Source: Mesorhizobium_B sp035998495
GTDB taxonomy: Bacteria; Pseudomonadota; Alphaproteobacteria; Rhizobiales; Rhizobiaceae
DNA length: 64,000 nucleotides
Assembly: GCA_035998495.1 (NCBI GenBank)
Contig: DASYHP010000083.1
Location: 68,674 to 132,673, forward strand
Direction: 5' to 3'
Position 1 is the stretch's first letter; the number at the start of each line of letters is the position of its first letter. This document shows, piece after piece, positions 45,395 to 55,490 of this stretch. The notes beneath the pieces were generated by a model. That model saw only the letters and a program-made list of their open reading frames with translations, was not told where the DNA came from and did no database searches. A program made the position numbers and the translations under genes.

Positions 45395-46264
45395 TCACCG
45401 CTCCAGCCGCGCCAGCAGCGAGGACGTGTCCCAGCGCCCGCCGCCCATCCCCTGCACTTCCTTGTAGAATTGGTCCACCAGCGCCACGACCGGCAGCTTC
45501 GCGCCGTTGCGGTCGGCTTCGTCCAGGCAAATGCTCAGGTCCTTGCGCATCCAGTCCACGGCGAATCCGAAATCGTAGCGGCCCTCGTTCATGGTCTTGT
45601 GGCGGTTCTCCATCTGCCACGAGCCGGCCGCGCCCTTGGCGAGCACGGCGATGAGCTGGGGCACGTCGAGGCCTGCGCACTTGGCGAAATGCACGCCCTC
45701 CGCCAAGCCCTGCACGAGCCCCGCGATGCAGATCTGGTTCACCATCTTGGCCAACTGCCCGCTGCCGGCCGGCCCCATCAGGCCCACCATGCGGGCGTAA
45801 GCGTCGATCACCGGCTTGGCGCGGTCGAACACCTCCTGCGCGCCGCCCACCATCACCGTGAGCGCGCCGTTTTCCGCGCCCGCCTGGCCGCCCGAGACCG
45901 GCGCGTCGAGGAATCCGAAGCCGGCCTCCTTCGCGCGGGCGTCGAGCTCGCGGGCCACTTCGGCCGAAGCCGTGGTGTGATCGACGAACACCGCGCCCTT
46001 CGCCATGCCGGCGAAGGCGCCGTCCGGGCCAACCGTGACCTCTCGCAAGTCGCCGTCATTGCCCACGCAGGCGAACACGAAGTCGGCGCGCTCGGCGGCT
46101 TCCCGCGGCGTCGCGGCCACGCGGCCGCCATGTTCGGCCGCCCACTTTTCCGCCTTTTCGCGGGTGCGGTTGAAGACCGTCACCTCGTGCCCGCCGCGGT
46201 TCTTGAGATGGCCGGCCATGGGAAAACCCATCACGCCGAGCCCGATAAACGCCGTCTTGGCCAT
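45395..46264 (-). CDS. 3-hydroxyisobutyrate dehydrogenase family NAD(P)-dependent oxidoreductase
   Basis: A 289-residue beta-hydroxyacid dehydrogenase. The Rossmann motif is FIGLGVMGFPMAGHL, the substrate-binding block DAPVSGGQAGAENG, and the catalytic Lys lies in GQLAKMVNQICIAG. Oxidises 3-hydroxyisobutyrate, tartronate semialdehyde or similar; the exact substrate is open. It starts 25 bases after the ABC permease gene on the same strand, in the place where the importer's ATPase would be expected. Confidence 0.87.
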   Translation of the reverse strand: MAKTAFIGLGVMGFPMAGHLKNRGGHEVTVFNRTREKAEKWAAEHGGRVAATPREAAERADFVFACVGNDGDLREVTVGPDGAFAGMAKGAVFVDHTTASAEVARELDARAKEAGFGFLDAPVSGGQAGAENGALTVMVGGAQEVFDRAKPVIDAYARMVGLMGPAGSGQLAKMVNQICIAGLVQGLAEGVHFAKCAGLDVPQLIAVLAKGAAGSWQMENRHKTMNEGRYDFGFAVDWMRKDLSICLDEADRNGAKLPVVALVDQFYKEVQGMGGGRWDTSSLLARLER

Positions 46265-46288
46265 TGAACACCTCGGAAGTTGCAAATG

Positions 46289-47119
46289 TCAGCGTTTCAG
46301 ATGCCGGGTCAGGCGGCGCTCGATCCATTCAACCGCATGGCGGAGGGTTTCCACGATGGAGAGATAGATGAGCGCGGCCCAGATATAGGTCTGGAAATCG
46401 AAGCTGCGGGAATAGGCGCGGCGCGTCTCGCCCATCAGATCGTAGACCGTGATGATGGCGACGATGGCCGAGCCCTTGATCATCAGGATGATCTCATTGC
46501 CATATGGGCGGAGCGCCACGATGAGGGCCTGCGGCAGGATCACCTTGCGCAGCGTCTGCAGGTTGGTGAGGCCAAGCGCGGCCGCGCCCTCCCACTGGCC
46601 GCGGCCCACGCTTTGCACCGCCCCGCGGAGGATTTCAGCCTGATAGGCGGCGGTGTTCAACGTAAACGCGAAGACCGCGCACCACCAAGCCTCCCGGAAG
46701 AAGATCCACAAGCCCACCGCCTCCAACTGCGGCCGGAACGGGCCGAAGCCGTAATAGACGAGGAAGGTCTGGGCGAGCAGCGGCGTGCCGCGGAAGAAAT
46801 AGACATAGGCGTAAGCCGGTCCCGACAGCACGGCGCTTTTCGACATGCGCGCATAGGCGATGGGCACGGACAGGATCGCGCCCAACAGGATCGACGTGCC
46901 CACGAGTTGGAGCGTGACGAGGAGGCCCGACAGGTAGTTCGGCGCATAGCGGGCGAAGAGTTCGGGATTCCAGGCGTTCACCAGATAGAGCGCGAGCGCG
47001 AGGCCGAGCATGGCCCAAAAACCCAGCAGGATCGCGCCGGCGACGCGCGCGCGGCCCCAGCGGCGCGCCTCGGGAGGAGGCCGCTCGATGCGCTCGGCGA
47101 GGCTTGCGGGCATGCTCAT
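46289..47119 (-). CDS. Polar amino-acid ABC transporter permease (HisM type)
   Basis: A 276-residue inner-membrane permease with about five helices and the ATPase-docking EAA loop (EGAAALGLTNLQTLRKVILP, then QALIVALRPYG). HisMQ-type permeases import Arg, Lys, His, ornithine or opines. Its start overlaps the stop of the partner permease. No ATP-binding gene follows in the window. Confidence 0.87.
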   Translation of the reverse strand: MSMPASLAERIERPPPEARRWGRARVAGAILLGFWAMLGLALALYLVNAWNPELFARYAPNYLSGLLVTLQLVGTSILLGAILSVPIAYARMSKSAVLSGPAYAYVYFFRGTPLLAQTFLVYYGFGPFRPQLEAVGLWIFFREAWWCAVFAFTLNTAAYQAEILRGAVQSVGRGQWEGAAALGLTNLQTLRKVILPQALIVALRPYGNEIILMIKGSAIVAIITVYDLMGETRRAYSRSFDFQTYIWAALIYLSIVETLRHAVEWIERRLTRHLKR

Positions 47120-47829
47120 CGCGCCTGCGCCTCGCTGCCCACGGCGCGCTCGATAGCGTTGAAGACGAAGGAGGACAGGATCGCCAGCACGAGATAGATG
47201 AGGCAGGCCACGCCGAAGAAGAGGAAGGCTTCCTTGCTCACGCGGGCGGCGATCCCCGCCTGGCGCAGGATGTCGTCGAGCCCGATCACGGACACGAGCG
47301 CGGTGTCCTTGAGCAGGATCAGCCAGAGATTGCCGAGGCCCGGCAGGGCGATGCGGACGAGCTGCGGCAGGACCACCAGAAGCATGGTCTGCGCGCCCGT
47401 CAGCCCGATAGCGTGGCCGCCCTCGTATTGGCCTTTGGGGATCGCGCGGAAGGCCGACAGGAACACCTCGCTGGCATAGGACGAGAACACCACCCCGAGC
47501 GCGATCATGCCCGCGACGAAGCTGTTGATCTCGACCGCCGCGCCCGCGCCGAGCAGCGCCAGGAGCCGCTGCAGCCCGATCTGCGCCCCGTAATAGACGA
47601 GGAAGAGGGTCAGCAGCTCCGGCAGGCCGCGGAAGATGGTCGTGTAGATGTTGCCGGCGAGCCTCAACAGCGGCTCCTCGGACTTCTTGGCGAGCGCGAT
47701 GAAGAAGCCGGCCAGCAAGCCGAAGGGCAGGGTGGCGAGCGCCAGCGAGACCGTGACGACGACCCCGCGGAAGATCTCGTCGCTCCAGCCCTGCGGGCCG
47801 AAGCTCAACAGCGTGAGGACGCTCTCCAC
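47116..47829 (-). CDS. Polar amino-acid ABC transporter permease (HisQ type)
   Basis: A 237-residue permease with the family start LSFGPQGWSDEIFRGVVVTV and the EAA loop EGGHAIGLTGAQTMLLVVLP. It pairs with the overlapping HisM-type gene and follows the binding-protein gene by 84 bases. Together the three form a histidine/lysine/arginine/ornithine-type importer minus its ATPase. Confidence 0.88.
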   Translation of the reverse strand: MESVLTLLSFGPQGWSDEIFRGVVVTVSLALATLPFGLLAGFFIALAKKSEEPLLRLAGNIYTTIFRGLPELLTLFLVYYGAQIGLQRLLALLGAGAAVEINSFVAGMIALGVVFSSYASEVFLSAFRAIPKGQYEGGHAIGLTGAQTMLLVVLPQLVRIALPGLGNLWLILLKDTALVSVIGLDDILRQAGIAARVSKEAFLFFGVACLIYLVLAILSSFVFNAIERAVGSEAQAR

Positions 47830-47913
47830 CTCAGTTCACGCCAAAACCGGCGGCGGACAGGGCGTTCTGAGCGAAGCGCCCCGCTTGCGCCGCCATGTCG
47901 CCGGGTCCGGTTC

Positions 47914-48687
47914 TTAGCTGCCGTAAACGTCGAAGTCGAAATATTTGTCCTGGATTTCCTTGTACTTGCCGTTGGCGCGGATCGCTTCGATGGCCGTGTT
48001 GAACCGTTCCACGAGCTCGGTCTCGCCCTTGCGGACGGCGATGCCCGCGCCTTCGCCATGGATCTTCGGGTCGGGCGTGACGGTGCCCAGCATCTTGCAG
48101 CATTCGCCTTCCGGCGACTTGAACCAGGAGTCGATGACGATCACGTCGTCCATCACCGCGTCGATGCGGCCGTTGGCGATGTCGAGCTTGTATTCGTCCG
48201 GCGTCGGGTAGGAGCGGATGTCGGATTCGCCATAGGCCGACTCGGCATAGTTGGAGTGGGTCGTGGAGCCCTGGACGCCGAGCGCCTTTCCGGCGAGCGC
48301 CTCGGGCGTGATGTCGGCGATGTCGGAGTCCTTCGGCACGGCAATGGCCGGCGGGGTGTTGTAGTATTTGTTCGTGAAGTCGACCTGCTCCCTGCGCTCG
48401 TCGGTGATCGACATGGAGGCGATGATCGCGTCGAACTTGCCGGCCTGCAGCGCGGGGATGATGCCGTCCCAGTCCTGGGTGACGAACTCGCAGGTCACCT
48501 TCATCTCGTCGCAAAGGGCGCGGGCGATGTCGATATCGAAGCCCTCCAGCTCGCCCGCCGCGTTGAGGCTGTTGAAGGGCGGGTAGGCGCCTTCCGTGCC
48601 GATCTGCAACGTTTCCTGGGCAAAGCCCGCACTGAGCGTGAACGTGAGAACGGTGGCGGCCAGGGCCGCCCGCATGGAGAACCGCAT
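47914..48687 (-). CDS. Polar amino-acid ABC transporter periplasmic binding protein (HisJ/ArgT type)
   Basis: A 257-residue binding protein with a signal peptide ending SAGFAQE. Ligand motifs are GTEGAYPPFNSLNAAGELEG, DIDIARALCDEM, DWDGIIPALQAGKFDAIIAS and SMSITDERREQVDFT, matching lysine/arginine/ornithine binders. A Cys pair (EGECCKM) is present in the second lobe. First gene of the operon on the minus strand. Confidence 0.88.
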   Translation of the reverse strand: MRFSMRAALAATVLTFTLSAGFAQETLQIGTEGAYPPFNSLNAAGELEGFDIDIARALCDEMKVTCEFVTQDWDGIIPALQAGKFDAIIASMSITDERREQVDFTNKYYNTPPAIAVPKDSDIADITPEALAGKALGVQGSTTHSNYAESAYGESDIRSYPTPDEYKLDIANGRIDAVMDDVIVIDSWFKSPEGECCKMLGTVTPDPKIHGEGAGIAVRKGETELVERFNTAIEAIRANGKYKEIQDKYFDFDVYGS

Positions 48688-48835
48688 TGCTTTCCTTCCT
48701 GTCTGATCGTTTGGGACGAGGCCTGCGGCGCGAGCGCGCGGCCGAAGCCCAGCCGTCCATGGGCCGGCATCATCAACGTCAGACGCGGAAATGCAACGGC
48801 TAATGCTCGCATCCCCTTGGTTTTCTTGGGGGCGC

Positions 48836-49342
48836 TCAGCCCCGCAATCCGGTTTCCCTCTCGATCAGGTCGGCAATGCCGGCGACATCGTCGAGGTCGA
48901 AGACCGGCACGGTCCCATCCGTGACGGGATGGTCGGCCGCGATCGCCACGATGGAGCTGTCCGAAGCGCCGATCGGCTCACGCTTTCGGGCGTCTAGCCG
49001 GCGAACTTCGATCTTCTTGTGAGCTTCGGCCTTGTAGCCTTCCACGAGCACGAGGTCGCAGGGGCTGATCCGCGCGAGGATGTCGCCGAGCTTCGGTTCG
49101 TCCTCGCCGCGCAGCTCATGCACTAGCGCCCAACGATTGGAGGAGACGATCGCCACCTCCTTCGCCCCGGCTTCGCGATGCCGGAAACTGTCGGTGCCGG
49201 GATGGTCGATGTCGAAGGCGTGGTGCGCGTGCTTGACGGTCGAGACCGCCCAGCCACGGCGCGAGAGTTCCGCCACCAGCTTCTCCGTCAGCGTGGTCTT
49301 GCCCGAATTCTTCCAGCCGGCGATGCCGAACATCCTCTGCAT
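48836..49342 (-). CDS. mobB: MobB, molybdopterin-guanine dinucleotide biosynthesis GTPase
   Basis: A 168-residue P-loop protein (GIAGWKNSGKTTLTEKL) with the family features STVKHAHHAFDIDHPGTDS and LVLVEGYKAEAHKKIEV. MobB assists MobA in attaching GMP to molybdenum cofactor for DMSO-reductase-family enzymes such as SoeA. The start ATG overlaps the mobA stop (TGATG). A longer open frame upstream is inside mobA and is rejected. Confidence 0.9.
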   Translation of the reverse strand: MQRMFGIAGWKNSGKTTLTEKLVAELSRRGWAVSTVKHAHHAFDIDHPGTDSFRHREAGAKEVAIVSSNRWALVHELRGEDEPKLGDILARISPCDLVLVEGYKAEAHKKIEVRRLDARKREPIGASDSSIVAIAADHPVTDGTVPVFDLDDVAGIADLIERETGLRG

Positions 49343-49959
49343 CACAAGCCTTGTCCGCCCAGCAGCCGCTCCGCCTCGGCGAGGTCGGCCGGCCTGTTGA
49401 TGTTGAAGAAGGGGTCGACCGCGCCGGATCCGGCGGTGAACTCGACCTCGGCATGCGGGCGCGCGTCGATGAAATCGTTGACCCGCCGCGACCCGCCGCT
49501 CGCCAGGTGCGCCTCCAACCTCTCCGCCAGCGCGACGGGCCACAGCGCCACGATCGGGTGCCGGCGGCCTCCGCTCCCGGAAACGGCGATCCCACCCGGC
49601 CCCGCGGCCTCGGCGAGCCGCGCAGGCGCGTCGAGCGGGTAGAAGAGGGTGTCCACGGGCGCGGTGAAGAGCGTTTCCGCGCCCAGCCACGCCGCCCAGC
49701 ACAGCCCGACGTGGAGGCCGGCGAGCGGCCCCGGACGGTCCGGGAACGCATCCGGCAGGATCTCTAGGCCAAAGCCCGCCAAGCGCGCAGGATCGGCGTT
49801 GCTGCTGACCGCGATCGCCTCCACGCCGCTCTCCCGCATCCGGCGGGCGGCGTGGAGGAGGAGGGGCTCGCCGCCAAGCAGGGCGAACGCCTTGTCGGCG
49901 CCGCCCATGCGGCTCGAACGCCCGCCCGCCAGGATCACGCCGGCGATGCCCATCGTCAC
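49342..49959 (-). CDS. mobA: MobA, molybdenum cofactor guanylyltransferase
   Basis: A 205-residue nucleotidyltransferase with the signature VILAGGRSSRMGGADKAFAL and the GTP/metal site TAPVDTLFYPLD. It converts Mo-molybdopterin to the bis-MGD form needed by SoeA. The GTG at 49959 overlaps the stop of the upstream transporter gene; ATG two codons later is an alternative. In the usual motif D in APCD is kept as APVD. Confidence 0.9.
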   Translation of the reverse strand: MTMGIAGVILAGGRSSRMGGADKAFALLGGEPLLLHAARRMRESGVEAIAVSSNADPARLAGFGLEILPDAFPDRPGPLAGLHVGLCWAAWLGAETLFTAPVDTLFYPLDAPARLAEAAGPGGIAVSGSGGRRHPIVALWPVALAERLEAHLASGGSRRVNDFIDARPHAEVEFTAGSGAVDPFFNINRPADLAEAERLLGGQGL

Positions 49960-50873
49960 ACGCCGTCCGGCGCGACGCCGGAATTGCTTGTCGCCCGCGC
50001 GAGCGCGCCCCGGCTCCGCACCCTGTCCCTATGGAGCGCGTAGATGCCCGATCCGACAATGAGCGCCGCGCCTGAAATCGTGAGGGTGTCCGGCACGTCG
50101 CCGAACATTGCGTAGCCGAGCGCCATTGCCCAGAGCAGCGCCGTGTAGCGAAAGGGCGCCACCGCCGAGATGTCGCCCGAACGCGTCGCCAGGATGATGA
50201 ACTGATAACCCACCACGAGCGTCGCGGCCGCCACGCCGAGGGTGAGCGTGTCGGCGCCCGACATCGGCCGCCATTCGTTGAAGGGGATCATCACCGCGCC
50301 GAAGAGCGTGACCGCGAGGGCGGTGGCGAGGGAAACGAGAAGTGAGGGAACATGGTCGGGCAGCCTGCTCGTGGCGAGGTCGCGAACTGTGCAGAAACCC
50401 ACGCAGACCAGCGCCGACAGCACAAAGAGGTCAACTCCCTCCGCGCCGGGGCGTACAATCATGAGCACGCCAACGAAACCGGTGGCGATCGCCGTCCAGC
50501 GCCGCCAGCCGACCGCCTGTCCCAACACCAGTGCCGCGCCCATGGTGACGGCGAGCGGCAGCGCCTGAAGGATCGCCGATACCGTGGAGATCGGCAGATG
50601 GAACAGCGCGATCAGGAAGAAGATGGTGCCGCCGAGCTCCCCCGCCACCCGTATGCTGAGGAGCGGATGCAGGTTGGCCCGCCAGCCCCGGAGCGCGCCC
50701 GCTCGCCAGGCGAGCAGCGCCACCAGCATGGAGGCGAAGATCCCGCGCACCAGCATGATCTGGCCGAGGGAGGCATTGCCGGAGACGAGCTTGACCAGGC
50801 TGTCATTGATCGTGAAGCCGGCCATCGACAGCGCCATGAATGCGGCACCGCGCAAGTTGGGGGAAAGGGGCAA
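49956..50873 (-). CDS. EamA/DMT family drug-metabolite transporter
   Basis: A 305-residue protein with ten predicted membrane segments in two EamA repeats (first around GFTINDSLVKLVSG and SLGQIMLVRGIFASMLVALL). The start is TTG at 50873, which gives the family-like MPLSPNLRGAAFMALSMAGF; ATG at 50837 is possible. It overlaps mobA, which suggests co-transcription, though a functional link with cofactor synthesis is not evident. Confidence 0.85.
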   Translation of the reverse strand: MPLSPNLRGAAFMALSMAGFTINDSLVKLVSGNASLGQIMLVRGIFASMLVALLAWRAGALRGWRANLHPLLSIRVAGELGGTIFFLIALFHLPISTVSAILQALPLAVTMGAALVLGQAVGWRRWTAIATGFVGVLMIVRPGAEGVDLFVLSALVCVGFCTVRDLATSRLPDHVPSLLVSLATALAVTLFGAVMIPFNEWRPMSGADTLTLGVAAATLVVGYQFIILATRSGDISAVAPFRYTALLWAMALGYAMFGDVPDTLTISGAALIVGSGIYALHRDRVRSRGALARATSNSGVAPDGV

Positions 50874-51003
50874 GAAGGCGTGTCCAGGCGAAAGCTCCAG
50901 CGCCCTTGCCCCATCGCAGGAGGCTTGGCAACGGCGGGGGCTTGGGCCAGCCGCGCGGCGCGTCTTGAACTTAGGCTGGAAGCGGGCCCGCGCCGCGGCC
51001 CGC

Positions 51004-51999
51004 TCAGCCGCCCGTCACGCTCATGTGGCGGCCGACCGCGGGTTTGCTTGTCAGCCGGTCGATGATGAAGTCATGGCCCTTGGGCTTGCGGCGCAGCGCT
51101 TCGTCGATGGCCGCCGAAAGAAGCTCGTTGCCCTCCGAAGCCCTGAGCGGCGCGCGCAGATCGGCCGAATCCTCCTGGCCCAGGCACATATAGAGCGTGC
51201 CGGTGCAGGTCAGCCGCACGCGGTTGCAGCTTTCGCAGAAATTATGGGTCAGCGGCGTGATGAAACCGAGCTTTCCGCCCGTCTCCGCCACCTCCACATA
51301 GCGTGCCGGCCCGCCGGTGCTGACGGCCAAGTCGCGCAGCGTGAATTTTTCCGCGAGCCGCGCGCGCATGACGGAGAGGGGCAGATACTGATCCGTGCGA
51401 TCCCCGTCGATCTCGCCCAGCGGCATGGTCTCGATCAAGGTGAGGTCCATGCCGCGTCCATGCGCCCAGCGCATGATCTGCGGGATCTCGTCCTCGTTGA
51501 AGCCCTTCAGCGCCACGGCGTTGAGCTTGATCTTCAGGCCCGCCTCCTGGGCCGCGTCCAGCCCGCGCAGAACCTTGCCGATCTCGCCCCAGCGGGTGAT
51601 GGCCCGGAACTTGTCGGGGTCGAGCGTGTCGAGCGAGACATTGATGCGCTTGACGCCCCCCTCGGCGAGCTCGCCCGCGAAGCGCGCGAGCTGCGAGCCG
51701 TTGGTGGTCAGCGTCAGCTCGTCGAGCCCGCCCCCGTTCAGATAGGCGCCGAGCTGGCGGATCAGATGCATGATGTTCTTGCGCACCAGCGGCTCGCCGC
51801 CGGTCAGGCGCAGCTTCTTGACGCCCTTCTGGATGAACACCGTGCAAAGGCGCTCCAGCTCCTCGAGCGTGAGCAGGTCGCGCTTGGGCAGGAATGTCAT
51901 GTCTTCCGCCATGCAATAGGTGCAGCGGAAATCGCAGCGGTCGGTGACCGACACCCGCAGATAGCGGATCGTGCGGCCGAAGGGATCGATCATGCTCAT
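51004..51999 (-). CDS. moaA: MoaA, GTP 3',8-cyclase
   Basis: A 331-residue radical-SAM enzyme for the first step of molybdenum cofactor synthesis. The SAM cluster motif C-x3-C-x2-C is in CDFRCTYCMAEDMTF; the C-terminal second cluster Cys are in NFCESCNRVRLTCTG. The family C-terminal GG is present (MSVTGG). The start MSMIDPFGRTIRYLRVS is chosen over an upstream frame with no conservation. It lies near mobAB on the same strand, 130 bases from the transporter gene. Confidence 0.93.
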   Translation of the reverse strand: MSMIDPFGRTIRYLRVSVTDRCDFRCTYCMAEDMTFLPKRDLLTLEELERLCTVFIQKGVKKLRLTGGEPLVRKNIMHLIRQLGAYLNGGGLDELTLTTNGSQLARFAGELAEGGVKRINVSLDTLDPDKFRAITRWGEIGKVLRGLDAAQEAGLKIKLNAVALKGFNEDEIPQIMRWAHGRGMDLTLIETMPLGEIDGDRTDQYLPLSVMRARLAEKFTLRDLAVSTGGPARYVEVAETGGKLGFITPLTHNFCESCNRVRLTCTGTLYMCLGQEDSADLRAPLRASEGNELLSAAIDEALRRKPKGHDFIIDRLTSKPAVGRHMSVTGG

Positions 52000-52193
52000 G
52001 GCGGCGGGAAAACTCCTCGGTGCCGGCAAGGTGAGAACGAGACCGGCGGAAGTCAATCCGGCCCGGCCGGCCCGCCTCGCGGCGATGTCGTAGCACTTCC
52101 GGCGGCCTCGCCGCAATGTGGGCAGGTCCGCGCCCTCTTCGCGGGGAGCGCCGAAGCTGGCATAAGCGCCGCGTCCGTCCGTCTGGAGAGCCC

Positions 52194-52547
52194 ATGCCCG
52201 CCCCCGAAGAGCTCCGCGTTTCGCCGACTCGCGACCTTCTCACCGTGACCATGCCCGGCGGCGAGCGCTTCGATCTGGCGGCCGAACTCCTACGCGTGCT
52301 TTCGCCCTCGGCCGAAGTGCAGGGCCACTCGCCCGAGCAGCGGGTTACGGTGGGCGGCAAGCGGCATGTCAGGATCGTCCGCATGGAGCCAGTGGGGCAC
52401 TACGCCGTGCGCATCGTTTTCGATGACGGCCACGACACGGGCCTCTTCACCTGGCACTATCTCCAGGCGCTCGGCCGCGAGAAGGAGACACGCTGGCAGG
52501 CTTATCTCGCGGAGCTCGAAGCCAAGGGCCTGTCACGCGACCGCTGA
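52194..52547 (+). CDS. DUF971 domain protein (gamma-butyrobetaine hydroxylase N-terminal-like)
   Basis: A 117-residue protein consisting of one DUF971 domain, with SPSAEVQGHSPEQR, VRIVRMEPVGHYAVRIVFDD and TGLFTWHYLQALG. Such domains bind zinc in hydroxylases and occur alone near Fe-S and cofactor genes. Function unknown. It is divergent from moaA; the start at 52194 follows domain limits. Confidence 0.82.
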   Translation: MPAPEELRVSPTRDLLTVTMPGGERFDLAAELLRVLSPSAEVQGHSPEQRVTVGGKRHVRIVRMEPVGHYAVRIVFDDGHDTGLFTWHYLQALGREKETRWQAYLAELEAKGLSRDR

Positions 52548-52661
52548 GGCAGGCCCGCGTCTGATCGCGCGAGCGTCTCGAATCAGGGCCGGAAGCGCAC
52601 CGAGCAGAGGCCAGCAGGCAGGGAAATCTTCCGTTGCGGAAGATCGGTGCAGTCGCGTTTC

Positions 52662-52676
52662 GAACAGAAGTGGAAC
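52662..52676 (+). promoter_or_regulatory. LexA (SOS) box upstream of recA
   Basis: GAAC, seven bases, GAAC: the direct-repeat operator known for alphaproteobacterial LexA. It lies 124 bases before the recA start codon. Regulation by LexA is inferred from the match. Confidence 0.7.
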
Positions 52677-52715
52677 AGGACCGAATTCCTAAGCAGATTT
52701 AAGGGCTTCGTACCC

Positions 52716-52744
52716 TTGCCAAACCAGAACAAAAGCGGTACATA
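52716..52744 (+). promoter_or_regulatory. recA promoter with a second LexA-like half-site pair
   Basis: TTGCCA, a 17-base spacer and TACATA form a good sigma-70 promoter 55 bases before the recA start. Inside it, GAAC-N7-GTAC at 52727-52741 is one base off the GAAC-N7-GAAC operator and covers the spacer and the -10 edge, where a repressor would block polymerase. Confidence 0.6.
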
Positions 52745-52799
52745 CGTCATCCGACGGGGCCCGGCTTTCGGCCTTCTTTCAGCACCCAGGGGTGATAAA

Positions 52800-53873
<1,074 letters not shown>

Positions 53874-53902
53874 TGCGTGGGCGTGTGCCGCCTTCGGACA
53901 AA

Positions 53903-53931
53903 GCCGCCGGCCCGCGCCGGCGGCTTTTTCT
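53903..53931 (+). terminator. Rho-independent terminator after recA
   Basis: GCCGCCGG, a short loop and CCGGCGGC followed by TTTTTCTTT, 30 bases past the recA stop. Confidence 0.9.
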
Positions 53932-53962
53932 TTGGACGAGTGATTGTGCTCGGAGCTGAGCG

Positions 53963-54433
53963 ATGAGCCTAGGGTGGAAGATCTACATGGCAGCAATCGT
54001 TGTCGTGGTTCCTGCCGCACTTGTCGGTGTCATCATTTACCAAAGTGAAGACTGGGCAGCGATGCGACGGTGGCCTATCAGCGACCTTCAAGCGATGGCC
54101 GAAGAAGAGCGCTTGGGAGACGGCTACCGGCCGTTCACAGATCCAACTATCACCGAGCTCTGCATTGTTGGCGGGGGTGTCGATATTGCTCCCCACGTGC
54201 GCGGCTTGGAGGAGTGGACGTCCACTTATGATCTGTTGGCTATTGTGGAGAGACGCGCCGATGCCGATCGCGTGTCGCTGATCAGTAGCGGGAACTTCAA
54301 CGTGCATACGTTGCAGAATGACATATGCACGTCGCAGCCAGGAAGCATCTTCGTTCAAAAGAGCCGAGAGCATTACAACGTTGTAGACAACGAGAAGGTG
54401 TGGAACGTGTATGAACTGAGGGAGGCTCCATAA
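53963..54433 (+). CDS. Hypothetical single-span membrane protein
   Basis: A 156-residue protein with one N-terminal membrane helix (MAAIVVVVPAALVGVIIY) and a soluble domain with two Cys. No family recognised. Its DNA is clearly less GC-rich than recA and alaS on either side, which suggests acquisition. It sits between the recA terminator and a long noncoding stretch. Confidence 0.6.
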   Translation: MSLGWKIYMAAIVVVVPAALVGVIIYQSEDWAAMRRWPISDLQAMAEEERLGDGYRPFTDPTITELCIVGGGVDIAPHVRGLEEWTSTYDLLAIVERRADADRVSLISSGNFNVHTLQNDICTSQPGSIFVQKSREHYNVVDNEKVWNVYELREAP

Positions 54434-55490
54434 ACGGGCCGCCTACTACGTACCAGCAATCCAGCGCCCGGAAGTTCAGCTTCTCTGGCGCGACATCTTT
54501 GCTGGGCTCGCGTGGAGTCCGTCCCGAAGACGATGACCCGCCGCGTGACAAGCGCCCGGAGTCAGGGAGGACCGAAACCAGGCGGAATGCTTGATGGAAG
54601 GCGCCTGCGGCAAATCCGCAGGGCGGGAAGGGACACGGACAGGTTCCGCTGACGCTCCCTGCCCGTGGACAAAATCTTGCCGCCCGGCAGGCCCACAAAC
54701 TTTGTTCCCAGCCGTTTCAGTCGCTTAGGTTCGCTGCGCGAAAAAAACGCGCAAAAAAAACTGCATCCACTTTGTCCACGCCCCTTCCGCGCTCCCGTAA
54801 TCTCGTTCTCGCCTTCTCGCGGGAAGCCTGGGTGCGTGACCGGGTGTTCAGGGAGAGGGCCGGTGCTGGGTCGGTCAGGTTACGGTAACTTGGCTGGGTG
54901 GTGAGCCCGTAGGTCCAGGCCCCAGGGGAGGGCGGCGTGCATGGCAGAACCGTGCAGGCGCTGCCTGGATCCGGGGCAAGAACGCCGACCGGCGCATGGC
55001 CGCGAGCCATGCACAAAAGTTTCGGAAGGCGAGCGCCATGCGCCGGCTTCCCGGACCTGTTCCTCACCGCACGAGGAGCGTTCTTTGACAATGGCCGGAC
55101 GGCGAGAAGCCGGGCGCGGCGATGATGAAGCATGTCTGCAAGCAGGCTGATGGCGTGATGGTGCGTCCTTCGAGGCTCGCCCGCTGCTCCGCAGCTTGGG
55201 CTCGCACCTCAGGATGAGGAGCATGGGTGCTGAATACTCACCTTCGAGAGCGGCGCCTGGCTCCATCCTCTCCCATTTTGGGGCGCCCGCGCCAGCGGGC
55301 CTCGAAGGACGCACCGTGGAGGCGAAGATCGATGCCGTCAGCGTCCAACCGGCCATTCGCCGGCCCGGCTCCCGCCTTCCTGGACAGGCCTTCCCCGCCT
55401 GGATAGAAGCATCCTGAAATCTCCTTGGGAGCCTTCCCATTTCCCTCCCGCCGGTAATCGTGTCGGCGGCCTTTCCGAGCACCTTGCACC
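54434..55490. other. About 1 kb without convincing genes, recA-alaS gap
   Basis: Open frames here lack codon pattern and domains. The stretch contains an odd A-rich motif (GCGCG, seven A, CGCGC, eight A at about 54735-54762), a palindromic repeat pair at 55160-55315 and many short stems. The alaS promoter must lie in its last part but no clear boxes were found. Confidence 0.6.
55160..55315. repeat. Paired palindromic repeats with GGTGCGTCCTTCGAGG core
   Basis: GGTGCGTCCTTCGAGGCTCG at 55160 and its complement CGGGCCTCGAAGGACGCACC ending at 55315 face each other about 115 bases apart. The first is followed by CTCGCACCTCAGGATGAGGA. This is a familiar alphaproteobacterial intergenic repeat. It lies 175 bases before alaS. 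Confidence 0.8.

Noticed and set aside
47104..48924. Plus-strand open frame over the ABC importer genes
   Set aside because: Antisense to the permease and binding-protein genes, no recognisable protein.
54735..54762. GCGCG/CGCGC stem with A-runs as a terminator
   Set aside because: The runs are A rather than T on the plus strand, and on the minus strand the T-run in the right place belongs to no gene end.
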